Position numbers and translations under genes: made by a program | Notes under the pieces: model-generated | What the model was told of the DNA's origin: nothing | Database searches by the model: none | The model's input: the letters and a program-made list of their open reading frames with translations, nothing else | Virus record (IMG/VR): IMGVR_UViG_3300032313_001771 | Span: 1-25,008 of that record | Strand: one strand, 5' to 3' | Length of the DNA: 25,008 nt | From: a virus | Shown: positions 7,480 to 16,960 of the stretch, piece after piece | Layout of the letters: every line of letters begins with the position of its first letter | Position numbering within the stretch: position 1 is the stretch's first letter

Positions 7480-10400
7480 ATGGGTGATTCATATAGAATT
7501 AAGACCGAACTTGGTATTAACAAATCAATTAACGTACAATTAGACCAAGAGTTTGAGTTCTTAGAAATTTTATCTCTCAAGATACAACAAACAGACATCT
7601 ACACAAGAAGTTGTGCTGATTATGGTGTCTTAGTTGGTCGAGTTACGGCAAACAACGGATTCGGAATACCGAATGCGAGAGTTTCAATATTCATTCCTAT
7701 TGAACAAGTCGATGAATCAAATCCATTGATTACATCTATATATCCTTACAAATCTCCAAATGATAAAAATGAAGATGGGTATAGATATAATTTACTTCCC
7801 TACACTCCTTCATATTCAAAACATTCTGCGACAGGAACTTTACCATCAAGATCGGATGTATTGACTGGAGGCACTGCAGTTGAAATTTACGACAAGTATT
7901 ACAGATTCACTTCGAAAACTAATGATAGTGGTGATTACATGATTATGGGTGTTCCACTCGGGCAACAAACTATAGTCATGGACGTAGACCTTTCAGACAT
8001 CGGTGAATTTTCTCTAACACCTCAAGATTTAATTAGAATTGGTTTAGCCACTGAGGCACAAGTTGCAGGAAATAAATTTAGAACATCAAGTGACTTAAAT
8101 TCTTTACCACAAATAATTAACTTAGTTAAAAATGCTGAAATTTCTCCTTTGTGGGGGGATCCTGAAATATGTGACATATCAATTAATAGATTAGATTTTG
8201 ACTTACGAGATGATGCAAATGTTGATATTCAACCAACATCAGTTTTCATGGGGTCAATTTTTTCGACTGAAGATAATTTTAGACTCAGATCTAATCGAAT
8301 ACTTGGAAACGAATTGGGATGTAGACCTCGTGACAACATGGGGAATTTGTGTGACCTTGTCCCTGGACCAGGACAAATATTGGCAATCAGACAGACAATC
8401 CAACAAGATGAGAATGGTAATCCTGTGTTGGAGGTTTATGAGTTGGAGCAAGCTGGAAATGTCATAGATGGGGACGGGACATGGATTGTCGAACTTCCAA
8501 TGAATTTGGATTACTTTATAACAAACGAGTTTGGTGAAAAAGTAATATCGAGTGATACTACGATTGGGATTCCGAGTAAAGCAAAATATAGATTCAAAAT
8601 CAAATGGCAACAGTCTCCTGGTTTATCTCAACAAACTAGGAGAGCAAGTTTTTTAATTCCAAATGTTAGAGAATATGGTTGGATTGATTCTGGTAATGAC
8701 CCAAATTATTCAACAAATGTTACAAGACAAAATAAATTAAAGAGTTCTTATTACTTTGGACTAGATTGGAATGGTTATGTGACAGGGTTTACAAGTTCGG
8801 AAAGAATTCAAAAACTCAACGAGATAATTGATTGTCAAGACACTTTTTATGAATTCAAATTCAATAGGGTTTATACTGTTTCAAATTTGATTGACCAATA
8901 CAAAAAAGGAGGAAGAGGTAGATTTATAGGAATAAAAGAAATCGATGATGCATCTTGTAATTCAACTGTGAATAAATTTCCAACAAATGATGGGTTTAAA
9001 AATTTTAATATATTGTTCTTTGTTTTTTCCATTTTGATGCAAGTAATACAGATTGTTTCAATCCCATTATTAATTGTAACTCACGTTGTGGCTTTTATGT
9101 GGAATTTATTTATTAGGCTTAGGGTTTGGATTAGTAGTTTCATTGGTATATTAATTCTTGTCAACGTTTTCTTGGGTATTAAAGCAGCTGTAAAAGGATT
9201 TAAAGAAAAGGCTAACGCAATTTCTTTTGCTGCGGCGGCAACTGCTGCGGCGGCAACTCTTGTTTTGGCTCCATTAGCAGTACTTTTTGGTGTACTCTCG
9301 GTTACTTCAGCCACGGCAGCGGCGGCATTTTTCGCCTCTGCGGTACAATATGCCATAACTGCGGCTAAATTGGGGGCTCTCCTAATTGCATTGAATGTGA
9401 TTTTCAAATTAGTTAAAGGTCAACCTATAAAAGGATTCAACCTTCCAGTGATTACTTATCCTGATTGTGCTTCTTGCGAGTGTGGGGTATCAGAAGCTGA
9501 TTCAGAAAATTCAAGTTTATCGTTAGGTACTTTAGCATCACAATTTTCTAATTCGTCATTATACTATAATAAGTTAGTTAATGCGGTCATTCAACTAGGA
9601 ATATCACAAGAGAATTCTGAAGCTGTTGCGGGATCGTTTTCTTCTACTATTGGTGGGAATAACACTACCAATAACAACAATCAGGCTTATAAAGTGATGG
9701 AATCCGAACCTGGTATATTAGCCACGACTGATGGAGGGAACGAATATTTTACATATTCGAATTACATACCATTCGGAGAAAGGATAAACAACTTCAATTT
9801 ACGACAAAAATATTTTAATGGTTCAAATCGAATTAGTGTTTCATTTGATACTGACTTAAATAAACACTACGATAGTACATTAATATTAATTTATGACGCT
9901 CCTTTAGATTCAGGAACCCTTTTGACTTTTGTAGATCCTTTACTCACAAGAGACGTAAATGCGACATATACTGGTAATACAGGTGGTTATGTTAGGGGTA
10001 TAAGTGGAACACCATTAAATCCTGGTTTATCAACTTACAATGTTGAGTATTGTGACCCAAATAATCAGTTGAACAATTTATCTGTAAGTTATTTACTGAG
10101 CTCAGGGTCTACCTTGACCAACTATAAATTCCCATCTGACGTTGAATATTTTCAAGTATTGACTGGAATTACAGTGTCAGAAGCATCCACAATTTGGGAT
10201 ACATCTACTGTTGGGTCATTACCGAACATAATGAACTCTGGAACTCAAGTCATTATAAGTGTAAAATTCCCTGTTATTGGTTGGAACGAAACTACTCTTT
10301 CAGAACTTCAGATAAAAGATTTATTTGAATCATTCTCAGAAAAATACATTTTGATTTTGCAGAGGGGAGTCGACCCATATTCACCACTTTATAATAACAA

Positions 10401-12408
10401 GTATGGATTAGGTAAGTTATTTGGTTTAGAAAATGAGGATGACTTATTCATAACCGCGAATACGAGATTGAATATTCCAATTCAAAAATTACCTGATAGT
10501 ACTATTTCAGTTCAAAAGTTTAATAATCAGGATAATATTTTTTATCCATCTCACTTCTTCAGAGGTAATGATACGGAATTTTCGGCATTTACAACTAGCT
10601 TGGTAGGATATTATGGAGCGTATGATGCATTGAATCTGCCTCAAAACTCGTCCACATTGAATGTCAATGGGGTTAATTGTTTTGTATCATCAATTACAAA
10701 TGATTCATGGTCAAGTGGAATTGATGAACCTGCAAAATATACCACTTCCGAAGATTTGTCGGGAGGAGCTTATTATTTTGTAGAGGGGGGACAAGAACCA
10801 TCAACAACTAAAATTACATATTTCACAAGTGTATTATTACCAAGTTTGACTGCTAATCCGATGAGCATCACTTCAAGATTGAAAAATGTTATGAGGACTG
10901 ATAGGCTTCCATCTTCAGATGTATTGGACGGTTCAAGTTGGGATTACAATCCGTCATTACTACAACAAAACTTAGGATTTGCAGTCTATGTTATAGATGA
11001 CGAAGGAGGGGTGATTCAAACATCTAATTTCTCTACAGGGGCTGAAATAGCTAATCCTGATATTGTGGGTCAGTATGCTTCTTCAAACGTGTTCGAGACT
11101 CTTAATACCTGTAGTCAAATTGTAAGTTTGGGATGTTATGAAGGATTTGGAACTGACTTCCAAGTCAATCAGAATTGTGCGGATAAGGATGCGGTTATAG
11201 GAGGATGTTATCAATTCCTGAAAAGACCTTTATTGGATATAGGGAAAGACGTAAGAAATTTCAATGAATGGGCTTATCGATGGAGATTTTTTTATGGGTT
11301 ATGCCAAGGAGTATTATCTCAATCATTTGTAAACAATTGGATAAATGGGGCATTGTACATGTATCCTATACAAGTTAATACAATTTTTGATTCTCAAAAC
11401 AAACCTGAACCACCTATTTTTTGTAAAGATGTAATATACTTTGAAAGTGATACCAATAACTTCTATTATAGAAGTAGTCCATTTAATGAGTTTACAAATA
11501 AATTTGTTGGTAAATTAGCGACTCAACCAGGGGCATTAAATGATTTGAATTTACAATCCCCAACAACAGTCATCAATCTTGGAATGAAGGATAGTTTCTA
11601 TAATGAAATTATCTTGGGGGATGGTGATACAGGTGCTTATGTGATGAATCAAATGAATCCTACTTCATATGGAGATCCATCTGACTTGATAAACCTTTTT
11701 GTGATTTCAAGGATTACGGATGAAAAATTTTTACAACGAATTATTAGCGGTAAAGACAATGGTATAAACCAACTTTTTTCAAGACCTAGTCTTCGAATAG
11801 ATGGTGATTTAGCTCAATTATTATCTATCAATTCGGAATTGGGAGTGATTAAGTTTTCACCTGAATTCTATCAAATTGTCCCTAATCAATTAGGGCCTGT
11901 AGAAGTTTTAGGTACTCCGTCAAATCCTCTAATTGCTGTTTGGTTTTCATCCACAACCGAGGACCTTCAAGTTAAAGATTACTTAACTCCAGGAAGAATT
12001 AATTTCAGAACAAATGATAATTCTGTAAATTATCCATATCCATATGGAATTAAATCACAGATAGTTCCTTTCTATCAGTGGAAATTAACAAATCAAAACA
12101 CAATATTTGGGTCAGAGCTTAATAATTGGGCAACTAATTATGTGGATATTGTTCAAGATAAACTATATCAATCCTTGGACAGAACGAGTCTTACAACTCC
12201 AAACTATTTTAGACCTTTGACAAGTAGTGTAAGTGACTTGTATGCTAGAGGTTACATTTTCAGTGTAGATGCCGCAGGTAATTATTCTACAACAGGAGCG
12301 TCATCTGGCCGATTCATTGTTGGAGCACCATTCCATTTTTATTTTGGAATAGTAAAAGGTAATAGTGCTTTAGATAAATTCAAAACAAAGTATTCTGTAG
12401 ATGAATAA
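7480..12408 (+). CDS. Very large tail/baseplate-region protein with Ig-like N-terminus and internal multi-pass hydrophobic block
   Basis: A 1642-residue protein with no family I can name with certainty. Residues about 48-172 look like a carboxypeptidase-regulatory-type beta sandwich (VLVGRVTANNGFGIPNARVSIFI ... TNDSGDYMIMGVPLGQQTIVMDV) with a long insert at about 75-140. Residues about 508-647 are strikingly hydrophobic. Two Ile/Leu/Phe/Val-rich stretches come first, then a short basic linker (KAAVKGFKEKANA), then Ala-rich and Leu-rich stretches, enough for roughly four to five membrane spans. A CASCEC motif (C663, C666, C668) follows at once. The remaining 970 residues are polar and beta-rich, with a Cys cluster at C1211, C1219, C1233 and C1243. 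By position (after gp25/gp6) and size it could be a wedge component or a protein delivered at infection. It overlaps the next gene by eight bases. The gene is certain; its role is inference. Confidence 0.85.
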   Translation: MGDSYRIKTELGINKSINVQLDQEFEFLEILSLKIQQTDIYTRSCADYGVLVGRVTANNGFGIPNARVSIFIPIEQVDESNPLITSIYPYKSPNDKNEDGYRYNLLPYTPSYSKHSATGTLPSRSDVLTGGTAVEIYDKYYRFTSKTNDSGDYMIMGVPLGQQTIVMDVDLSDIGEFSLTPQDLIRIGLATEAQVAGNKFRTSSDLNSLPQIINLVKNAEISPLWGDPEICDISINRLDFDLRDDANVDIQPTSVFMGSIFSTEDNFRLRSNRILGNELGCRPRDNMGNLCDLVPGPGQILAIRQTIQQDENGNPVLEVYELEQAGNVIDGDGTWIVELPMNLDYFITNEFGEKVISSDTTIGIPSKAKYRFKIKWQQSPGLSQQTRRASFLIPNVREYGWIDSGNDPNYSTNVTRQNKLKSSYYFGLDWNGYVTGFTSSERIQKLNEIIDCQDTFYEFKFNRVYTVSNLIDQYKKGGRGRFIGIKEIDDASCNSTVNKFPTNDGFKNFNILFFVFSILMQVIQIVSIPLLIVTHVVAFMWNLFIRLRVWISSFIGILILVNVFLGIKAAVKGFKEKANAISFAAAATAAAATLVLAPLAVLFGVLSVTSATAAAAFFASAVQYAITAAKLGALLIALNVIFKLVKGQPIKGFNLPVITYPDCASCECGVSEADSENSSLSLGTLASQFSNSSLYYNKLVNAVIQLGISQENSEAVAGSFSSTIGGNNTTNNNNQAYKVMESEPGILATTDGGNEYFTYSNYIPFGERINNFNLRQKYFNGSNRISVSFDTDLNKHYDSTLILIYDAPLDSGTLLTFVDPLLTRDVNATYTGNTGGYVRGISGTPLNPGLSTYNVEYCDPNNQLNNLSVSYLLSSGSTLTNYKFPSDVEYFQVLTGITVSEASTIWDTSTVGSLPNIMNSGTQVIISVKFPVIGWNETTLSELQIKDLFESFSEKYILILQRGVDPYSPLYNNKYGLGKLFGLENEDDLFITANTRLNIPIQKLPDSTISVQKFNNQDNIFYPSHFFRGNDTEFSAFTTSLVGYYGAYDALNLPQNSSTLNVNGVNCFVSSITNDSWSSGIDEPAKYTTSEDLSGGAYYFVEGGQEPSTTKITYFTSVLLPSLTANPMSITSRLKNVMRTDRLPSSDVLDGSSWDYNPSLLQQNLGFAVYVIDDEGGVIQTSNFSTGAEIANPDIVGQYASSNVFETLNTCSQIVSLGCYEGFGTDFQVNQNCADKDAVIGGCYQFLKRPLLDIGKDVRNFNEWAYRWRFFYGLCQGVLSQSFVNNWINGALYMYPIQVNTIFDSQNKPEPPIFCKDVIYFESDTNNFYYRSSPFNEFTNKFVGKLATQPGALNDLNLQSPTTVINLGMKDSFYNEIILGDGDTGAYVMNQMNPTSYGDPSDLINLFVISRITDEKFLQRIISGKDNGINQLFSRPSLRIDGDLAQLLSINSELGVIKFSPEFYQIVPNQLGPVEVLGTPSNPLIAVWFSSTTEDLQVKDYLTPGRINFRTNDNSVNYPYPYGIKSQIVPFYQWKLTNQNTIFGSELNNWATNYVDIVQDKLYQSLDRTSLTTPNYFRPLTSSVSDLYARGYIFSVDAAGNYSTTGASSGRFIVGAPFHFYFGIVKGNSALDKFKTKYSVDE

Positions 12409-14098
12409 ATATTCTTTAATACCAAGTAGTCAGAGATATAAAGGTGCTCCCGCATTGAATGAAGAATTGACAATCACTCTTCAAGAACAAAGCCAGGAGA
12501 TTACTGAGTATGATCGAACATCAACTCTGAATTTAGCTCAAGTCTATGACAACGAAAGACAATCAAACACTATTTTTAGACCAACATTCAAAGTTACATA
12601 CCTTTACGATAATACTTATACCGGCAATACTACGTATCTTCCATTCCAATATAATCTATATTATACTGACCCTATTTCATCTAAACAAAGTGGTATTTGG
12701 AGAGGATTCCCCCAATATTATGAATTTGATTTCTATAGACCTAACGTAGGAGACAATCATTTTCAATATAAAGCTAAAAGTGCTTACACCTATAATTGGA
12801 TGTACTATCTAACATATCCTTATGAGAATGATGGGAATAGACAACTTACATATTACTCAAGGACAAACAATGATGTGAATTGGATTGCGTCTAGTGGTAT
12901 TCCATTTTCGATTACAAGTACTACTCGTAATGGTAATGGATTGGTTTCATTCGTATGTATTGCTCCACATGGATTGACAATAGGGGAATATGTTGAATTG
13001 TCTTTCAGTTATAGAGGGAGCAACATTTTTCAAGTGTTTTCATTGGGGAATGGATTATTTGGGAGTAGGGAACACGTATTCAATTTGTTTAACATTGGAT
13101 TTACTGGAGCAACATTTAGTAATGGTAAAGTTGGAACTTTTAGAAGAGTTATTAACCCAAGTAATTTGATAGAAACAAGGTCTAAATATTATATTAAGAA
13201 ATATAAAGTTTTAACCAATCTTACTGACCTTGCTATAACCAAAGCAGGATTTGAGAAAAATGTGTTCGGGGAGCAAAGTAAGTTAGAATATAGTTCAATT
13301 ACGCCAAATAATGTAACTAGGATTTCCCAAAAGTTGAGTTCTAATGCCTTTGACTTAACATCAAATTATGATTTGGATTTTGCGGCATTACGGGACAATC
13401 AAAAAAGACCATTGAATGAAATCAGTTTAACAATCATTAACAAAGGATATTCAGGTTATTTCAATCAACCATTCAGAGGAGTTGGTTTGAAACAAGGGTG
13501 GGAGTTTAACTTATCAAAAAATATTAATCCATGGTGGGACCTGAAAAATGAAAGGTCAAATACGAGTATTCCTGTTTCAGCGTATACTCTTACCAATGGT
13601 GCGAGAAAGACATTTTATTATAATCTCGATTTGAAAGCAGGTGATGTAATTGATGGTGATTTTTGTGAGTGGAATGATTATGAACAAGCTGAACGTGTCG
13701 TATCCAAATACTATCACAAATTGAAGTTTAATCAGGAGGTGTTTCAAACAACAAATAATTATTCAACAAACACACCAGGATATTACTACAGCCCCCACAA
13801 TGCTATGGTTCTGAAAGTTTTTTCAGATTACATTGAAACTGCTAATTTGGGTCAAATTGATAATGTACCAAGTTGGGCGTTTTATTCAAACGTAGACCGG
13901 CAGTTTAGATGGAGAGATATTTATACCTATGGATTTATAGACAACTTGGGACGTGGTGTTGATTATCCATATTTGAATTCTGCCCATTATCCATATACTC
14001 AGGTAATTTTTAGATTAATTCCTGAAGGAATAAATTACAATGAAAATCTTGATGGATTTAACTTTGCTATAAAACCACTAATTGATGAGTGTGAATAA
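12401..14098 (+). CDS. Unidentified structural protein in the baseplate cluster
   Basis: A 565-residue protein that I do not recognise. It is rich in Tyr, Asn, Phe and Thr with few Cys, which is typical of beta-structured virion proteins. The segment CIAPHGLTIGEYVEL at about 186-200 has the 'HGL-x-x-G-(D/E)-x-V' shape seen in small beta domains of various phage tail proteins. The C-terminal third contains Trp/Tyr-rich segments such as DGDFCEWNDYEQAERVVSKY. There is no signal peptide, membrane span or catalytic motif. The ATG lies inside the end of the preceding gene (ATGAATAA context, eight-base overlap), so it is probably translated by coupling with the 1642-residue protein. It also overlaps the next gene at its own 3' end. 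A baseplate or baseplate-peripheral role is inferred from this context only. Confidence 0.75.
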   Translation: MNKYSLIPSSQRYKGAPALNEELTITLQEQSQEITEYDRTSTLNLAQVYDNERQSNTIFRPTFKVTYLYDNTYTGNTTYLPFQYNLYYTDPISSKQSGIWRGFPQYYEFDFYRPNVGDNHFQYKAKSAYTYNWMYYLTYPYENDGNRQLTYYSRTNNDVNWIASSGIPFSITSTTRNGNGLVSFVCIAPHGLTIGEYVELSFSYRGSNIFQVFSLGNGLFGSREHVFNLFNIGFTGATFSNGKVGTFRRVINPSNLIETRSKYYIKKYKVLTNLTDLAITKAGFEKNVFGEQSKLEYSSITPNNVTRISQKLSSNAFDLTSNYDLDFAALRDNQKRPLNEISLTIINKGYSGYFNQPFRGVGLKQGWEFNLSKNINPWWDLKNERSNTSIPVSAYTLTNGARKTFYYNLDLKAGDVIDGDFCEWNDYEQAERVVSKYYHKLKFNQEVFQTTNNYSTNTPGYYYSPHNAMVLKVFSDYIETANLGQIDNVPSWAFYSNVDRQFRWRDIYTYGFIDNLGRGVDYPYLNSAHYPYTQVIFRLIPEGINYNENLDGFNFAIKPLIDECE

Positions 14099-14918
14099 AT
14101 TTACGATTAGACAAGACGCGATTGTTGATAAGCAAATCAATATACCTGTTGAACTCAAGTGGGATTATTTGGGGTTGGACATGGCAATTGATGAATATGA
14201 AACAAAAGCCATTGAAGACGTTATAGGTAAAGGAAGGGATTTTGAGGTCTCAAGATTTTCTCATGCTCCTGCTACAGGAACAACTGACAACACTGCGGTC
14301 AATTATGAATTCTATTTTTATTCTGGTGGGTCGTTGAATGACATTAACAATTGGAGAATAAACTATTTGAGTGAGGGATTCACTCCTCAAGAAGTTTATT
14401 ATTACAATAATAACTTCGCGAATTCATTTTTCAAATTGGATTTCTATGACACTCCTGATGAAAAACAACAAACGAATTATATAACCATAATTCTTCCAAC
14501 CCAACAAGGGTTGTTTATGGAAACGCAGATGCAAAGAACTTTGGTTAATATAAGAAAACCTCAGTTTGTTTTGGATTACGTTGGAGACAAAGAAGGGTTT
14601 TTTATTTATTGGTTGAAGAAAAGAAATTTCTTGGACATTAATACATTCTATATGACCGCAAAGTTTTTCAATGCAAAGACTGGTCAATTCACCAAAATGA
14701 TGACAGGTAGAGGAACAAGCCAAATTGATTCAACAAATGGACCCCAAGTTTATTTAACTGAAAACAACAAATATACTTTTGACAACACACAGTACTTTTA
14801 TTACACGGTGAAGTTAAATTATGAGGCACAAACTTACCAAGTGTTGAACACAACAGGTCAAAGGTTGGGAACAAACATTCCCATAAAATGGTATGAGTAC
14901 GTTAATCCACCACAATAA
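14085..14918 (+). CDS. Unidentified structural protein in the baseplate cluster
   Basis: A 277-residue protein of unknown family. I place the start at ATG 14085 (MSVNKFTIRQDAIVDKQINI) rather than the in-frame TTG three bases earlier. This start lies within the last codons of the preceding gene, whose stop is at 14096-14098, giving a 14-base overlap consistent with coupled translation. The N-terminal 40 residues look like an extended arm leading into a folded domain (PVELKWDYLGLDMAIDEYE). The rest is a Tyr/Phe/Asn-rich beta protein without Cys, membrane segments or recognisable motifs. The 3' end shares one base with the next start codon (TAATG). It is most likely a partner of the proteins encoded on each side of it. 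I cannot offer a specific function. Confidence 0.72.
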   Translation: MSVNKFTIRQDAIVDKQINIPVELKWDYLGLDMAIDEYETKAIEDVIGKGRDFEVSRFSHAPATGTTDNTAVNYEFYFYSGGSLNDINNWRINYLSEGFTPQEVYYYNNNFANSFFKLDFYDTPDEKQQTNYITIILPTQQGLFMETQMQRTLVNIRKPQFVLDYVGDKEGFFIYWLKKRNFLDINTFYMTAKFFNAKTGQFTKMMTGRGTSQIDSTNGPQVYLTENNKYTFDNTQYFYYTVKLNYEAQTYQVLNTTGQRLGTNIPIKWYEYVNPPQ

Positions 14919-16012
14919 TGTCACAGGATAGTTATAGATTCATAGTTTCACCTGAGAATATCAAAGGAGATTTGTCTGTTATAGATTACAAAGGGACACC
15001 TGTTGGGGTTTATTCAGCAATGACCCAAGTTGTTAGTTCAGGACCAAATGGTACTTCATTATTGACTGACTTATCAGTACCTATTTTGTTAAGACAAACT
15101 GCTGTCGATGCGGGATATTATAGTCCTTTTGATGGAGCGGTGTTACAAAAAGATGTGGTGGCAAATTTTTTATTTTCATCAACAACAAGCCAACCTTATG
15201 TTTGGAATGTGTATAATACATCAGACCAATTTCAGAAGTTTTTGGAATTGTCTGTGTATAGAGTTGATTGGGGGGACGGAAGTCCTAAACAAACAATTAC
15301 CACTTATGCTCCAAACTCAATTACTCATACATACCCAACTGCTACGAAACAATATACAATCACTTTGGAACAAACAAATCCATGGGGAATAACTAAAGTT
15401 TCCAAGACTATCAATGTTCCGTTTTCTGATGTGGTGATATATAATCCTCAAGGTCAGGCGTTCTTTGCTCCATCCACAGGTAATTGGATTGGGACACCAG
15501 TATCATATAATTACATTTTTTCGGGAGATGCTGTCAACGTGGTTTCAGCACAAACATCGAACAACTATGTAACAATACCATTCACAGTATCGGGAAATAC
15601 TAAATCAAGGGTTAATGAATTGGCATTCTATGGTAGTCCTAAATTTCGAGTCGGAGTACCTGTAATAAGTAATGGTCAAATATGGGGTGCGATTACTGAT
15701 ATAAATCCTGTTTATACTGCTTACACAATAACGGAAGTGAACTATTATGATTATAAAGATGGAACTACAATATTTTTCCAACAATCATCGGGATTCACTT
15801 CTAATAATCTCACTGCAGAACCTATCACTAAAGATGAGGTTCTTCTCAAAGTTATAGACCAAGCACAGATACAAACCAATGTTTTTGTGGAGAGAGGAAA
15901 GAATAGTGCTTATGAAAGAGTTTTGAGATTGGGTGAGGTTGATAATTTGGGAGATATGATTAACTATGGGTATGGATTTTTTAATGTAGTTAATAAAGAA
16001 AGTACCAATTGA
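14918..16012 (+). CDS. PKD-domain virion protein
   Basis: A 364-residue protein with one clear PKD-type Ig-like domain at about residues 110-170: VDWGDGSP at 116-123 is the hallmark W-G-D-G turn, and ITHTYP at 135-140 with the YTITL strand completes it. PKD domains are protein- or glycan-contact modules known from surface proteins and from phage tail components. The remainder (1-105 and 171-364) is beta-rich and unassigned, with no signal peptide or membrane segment. Translation is coupled to the previous gene through a TAATG overlap. The gene ends the second structural run, because a 39-base gap with a promoter-like box follows. The PKD call is good. Its place in the baseplate, tail or fibre is inferred from neighbours. 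Confidence 0.8.
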   Translation: MSQDSYRFIVSPENIKGDLSVIDYKGTPVGVYSAMTQVVSSGPNGTSLLTDLSVPILLRQTAVDAGYYSPFDGAVLQKDVVANFLFSSTTSQPYVWNVYNTSDQFQKFLELSVYRVDWGDGSPKQTITTYAPNSITHTYPTATKQYTITLEQTNPWGITKVSKTINVPFSDVVIYNPQGQAFFAPSTGNWIGTPVSYNYIFSGDAVNVVSAQTSNNYVTIPFTVSGNTKSRVNELAFYGSPKFRVGVPVISNGQIWGAITDINPVYTAYTITEVNYYDYKDGTTIFFQQSSGFTSNNLTAEPITKDEVLLKVIDQAQIQTNVFVERGKNSAYERVLRLGEVDNLGDMINYGYGFFNVVNKESTN

Positions 16013-16027
16013 AAAAAAGAACTAAAC

Positions 16028-16036
16028 TATTTATAA
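16028..16036 (+). promoter_or_regulatory. TATTTATAA box, candidate late promoter of the 302-aa gene
   Basis: This is the third exact copy of TATTTATAA, in a 39-base gap and 15 bases before the ATG at 16052. The spacing to the start codon is nearly the same as for the copy at 7457. The following bases extend it to TATTTATAAATTA, which also includes a partial sense-strand match to TATAAATA. Confidence 0.5.
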
Positions 16037-16051
16037 ATTAAATAAAAGAAT

Positions 16052-16960
16052 ATGGCAATCGGCTCATACGGTACAATAAGACCTTCAGATGTTTCACCAG
16101 CAGATGTTGAAATTATTATGAACTATACTCCAACAAGGGATGTGACAGACCAATTTGTTTTAACAAAGTTGGATGCACAAACTATATTGAGACCTTACTT
16201 CGCAAACACTGAAACTGGTGGAACTCCTGATGTTGAAGTTTTGGGAGGACTTTATAATTTGACATTACCGGCAAATCAATTCAATGCGTTGGGAATTTAC
16301 ACATTATATATAAGACCCGCTGAAATTAGAACGGTGATTACTGATTGTGGGGTTTTAAGTGCTTTACCAAATGTGAAAGGTATTATCATTGACATTAGTG
16401 ATGTACCAACACAATATCAAAACAAATTTGTCCCACAGGGGTTGGTAGGATTTAGAGTGGAATACCTCAATCCAGATGGGTCAAAAATTCCTAACTTTTT
16501 CAGAGTCGTTACATCAAGTTTCTTTTGTGAACCAGTGACAACAAATGAAGTTAATACAACGCAAAAGGCGATAAGATATAGATATGTTGAAGGGGACTCA
16601 AATCTGATATTCTTAACATTGTCACCATCTTCATCACCAACAAACAAACCAAATTCAACTCCGTTCATTGGACAGCCAGACCAAGATATTATAATTACAA
16701 ATACATTTTTCAATCCAGTATCCATAGAGATTGAAATGGTTGAGTATGACATTTCTTCTCTTGCAATTGCTCTATATGGTAATCAAACTAAGTCTATTGA
16801 TGATGGAATCTACACTATCTACGACGCTAATGATAACATATATAGACAATACAACCTATACGAAATCAGAGACCAATTTAATGCTCTTCTTTATGAGGTT
16901 AGACAAAGTAGAGGTAATAATATTGATTTTAGTAAAAACTTTACAAATATAACTAATTAA
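16052..16960 (+). CDS. Unidentified structural protein preceding the gpI/gp7-like gene
   Basis: A 302-residue soluble protein of unknown family. It starts MAIGSYGTIRPSDVSPADVE, has a beta-rich centre with two Cys (near 'ITDCGVL' and 'SSFFCEP'), and a Ser/Pro/Thr-rich loop (TLSPSSSPTNKPNSTP) at about residues 190-205. A polar C-terminal helix region ends NNIDFSKNFTNITN. It leads a transcription run (box at 16028) and its stop codon overlaps the next ATG (TAATG). Being immediately upstream of a large wedge-like protein, it could be a baseplate wedge or fibre-attachment protein comparable in size to T4 gp8 or gp9. I see no sequence motif that proves this. Confidence 0.72.
   Translation: MAIGSYGTIRPSDVSPADVEIIMNYTPTRDVTDQFVLTKLDAQTILRPYFANTETGGTPDVEVLGGLYNLTLPANQFNALGIYTLYIRPAEIRTVITDCGVLSALPNVKGIIIDISDVPTQYQNKFVPQGLVGFRVEYLNPDGSKIPNFFRVVTSSFFCEPVTTNEVNTTQKAIRYRYVEGDSNLIFLTLSPSSSPTNKPNSTPFIGQPDQDIIITNTFFNPVSIEIEMVEYDISSLAIALYGNQTKSIDDGIYTIYDANDNIYRQYNLYEIRDQFNALLYEVRQSRGNNIDFSKNFTNITN

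Noticed and set aside
9001-9419. Hydrophobic block as a separate holin gene or a frameshifted fusion
   Set aside because: The frame is continuous on both sides and composition is uniform, with no stop or overlapping start that would define a separate gene.
13918-13926. TATTTATAC, one mismatch from the promoter-like box
   Set aside because: It is inside the coding region of the 565-residue protein, and no gene starts within 150 bases.
14082-14084. TTG as start of the 277-residue protein
   Set aside because: An ATG follows immediately at 14085 and ATG is used by all neighbouring genes.
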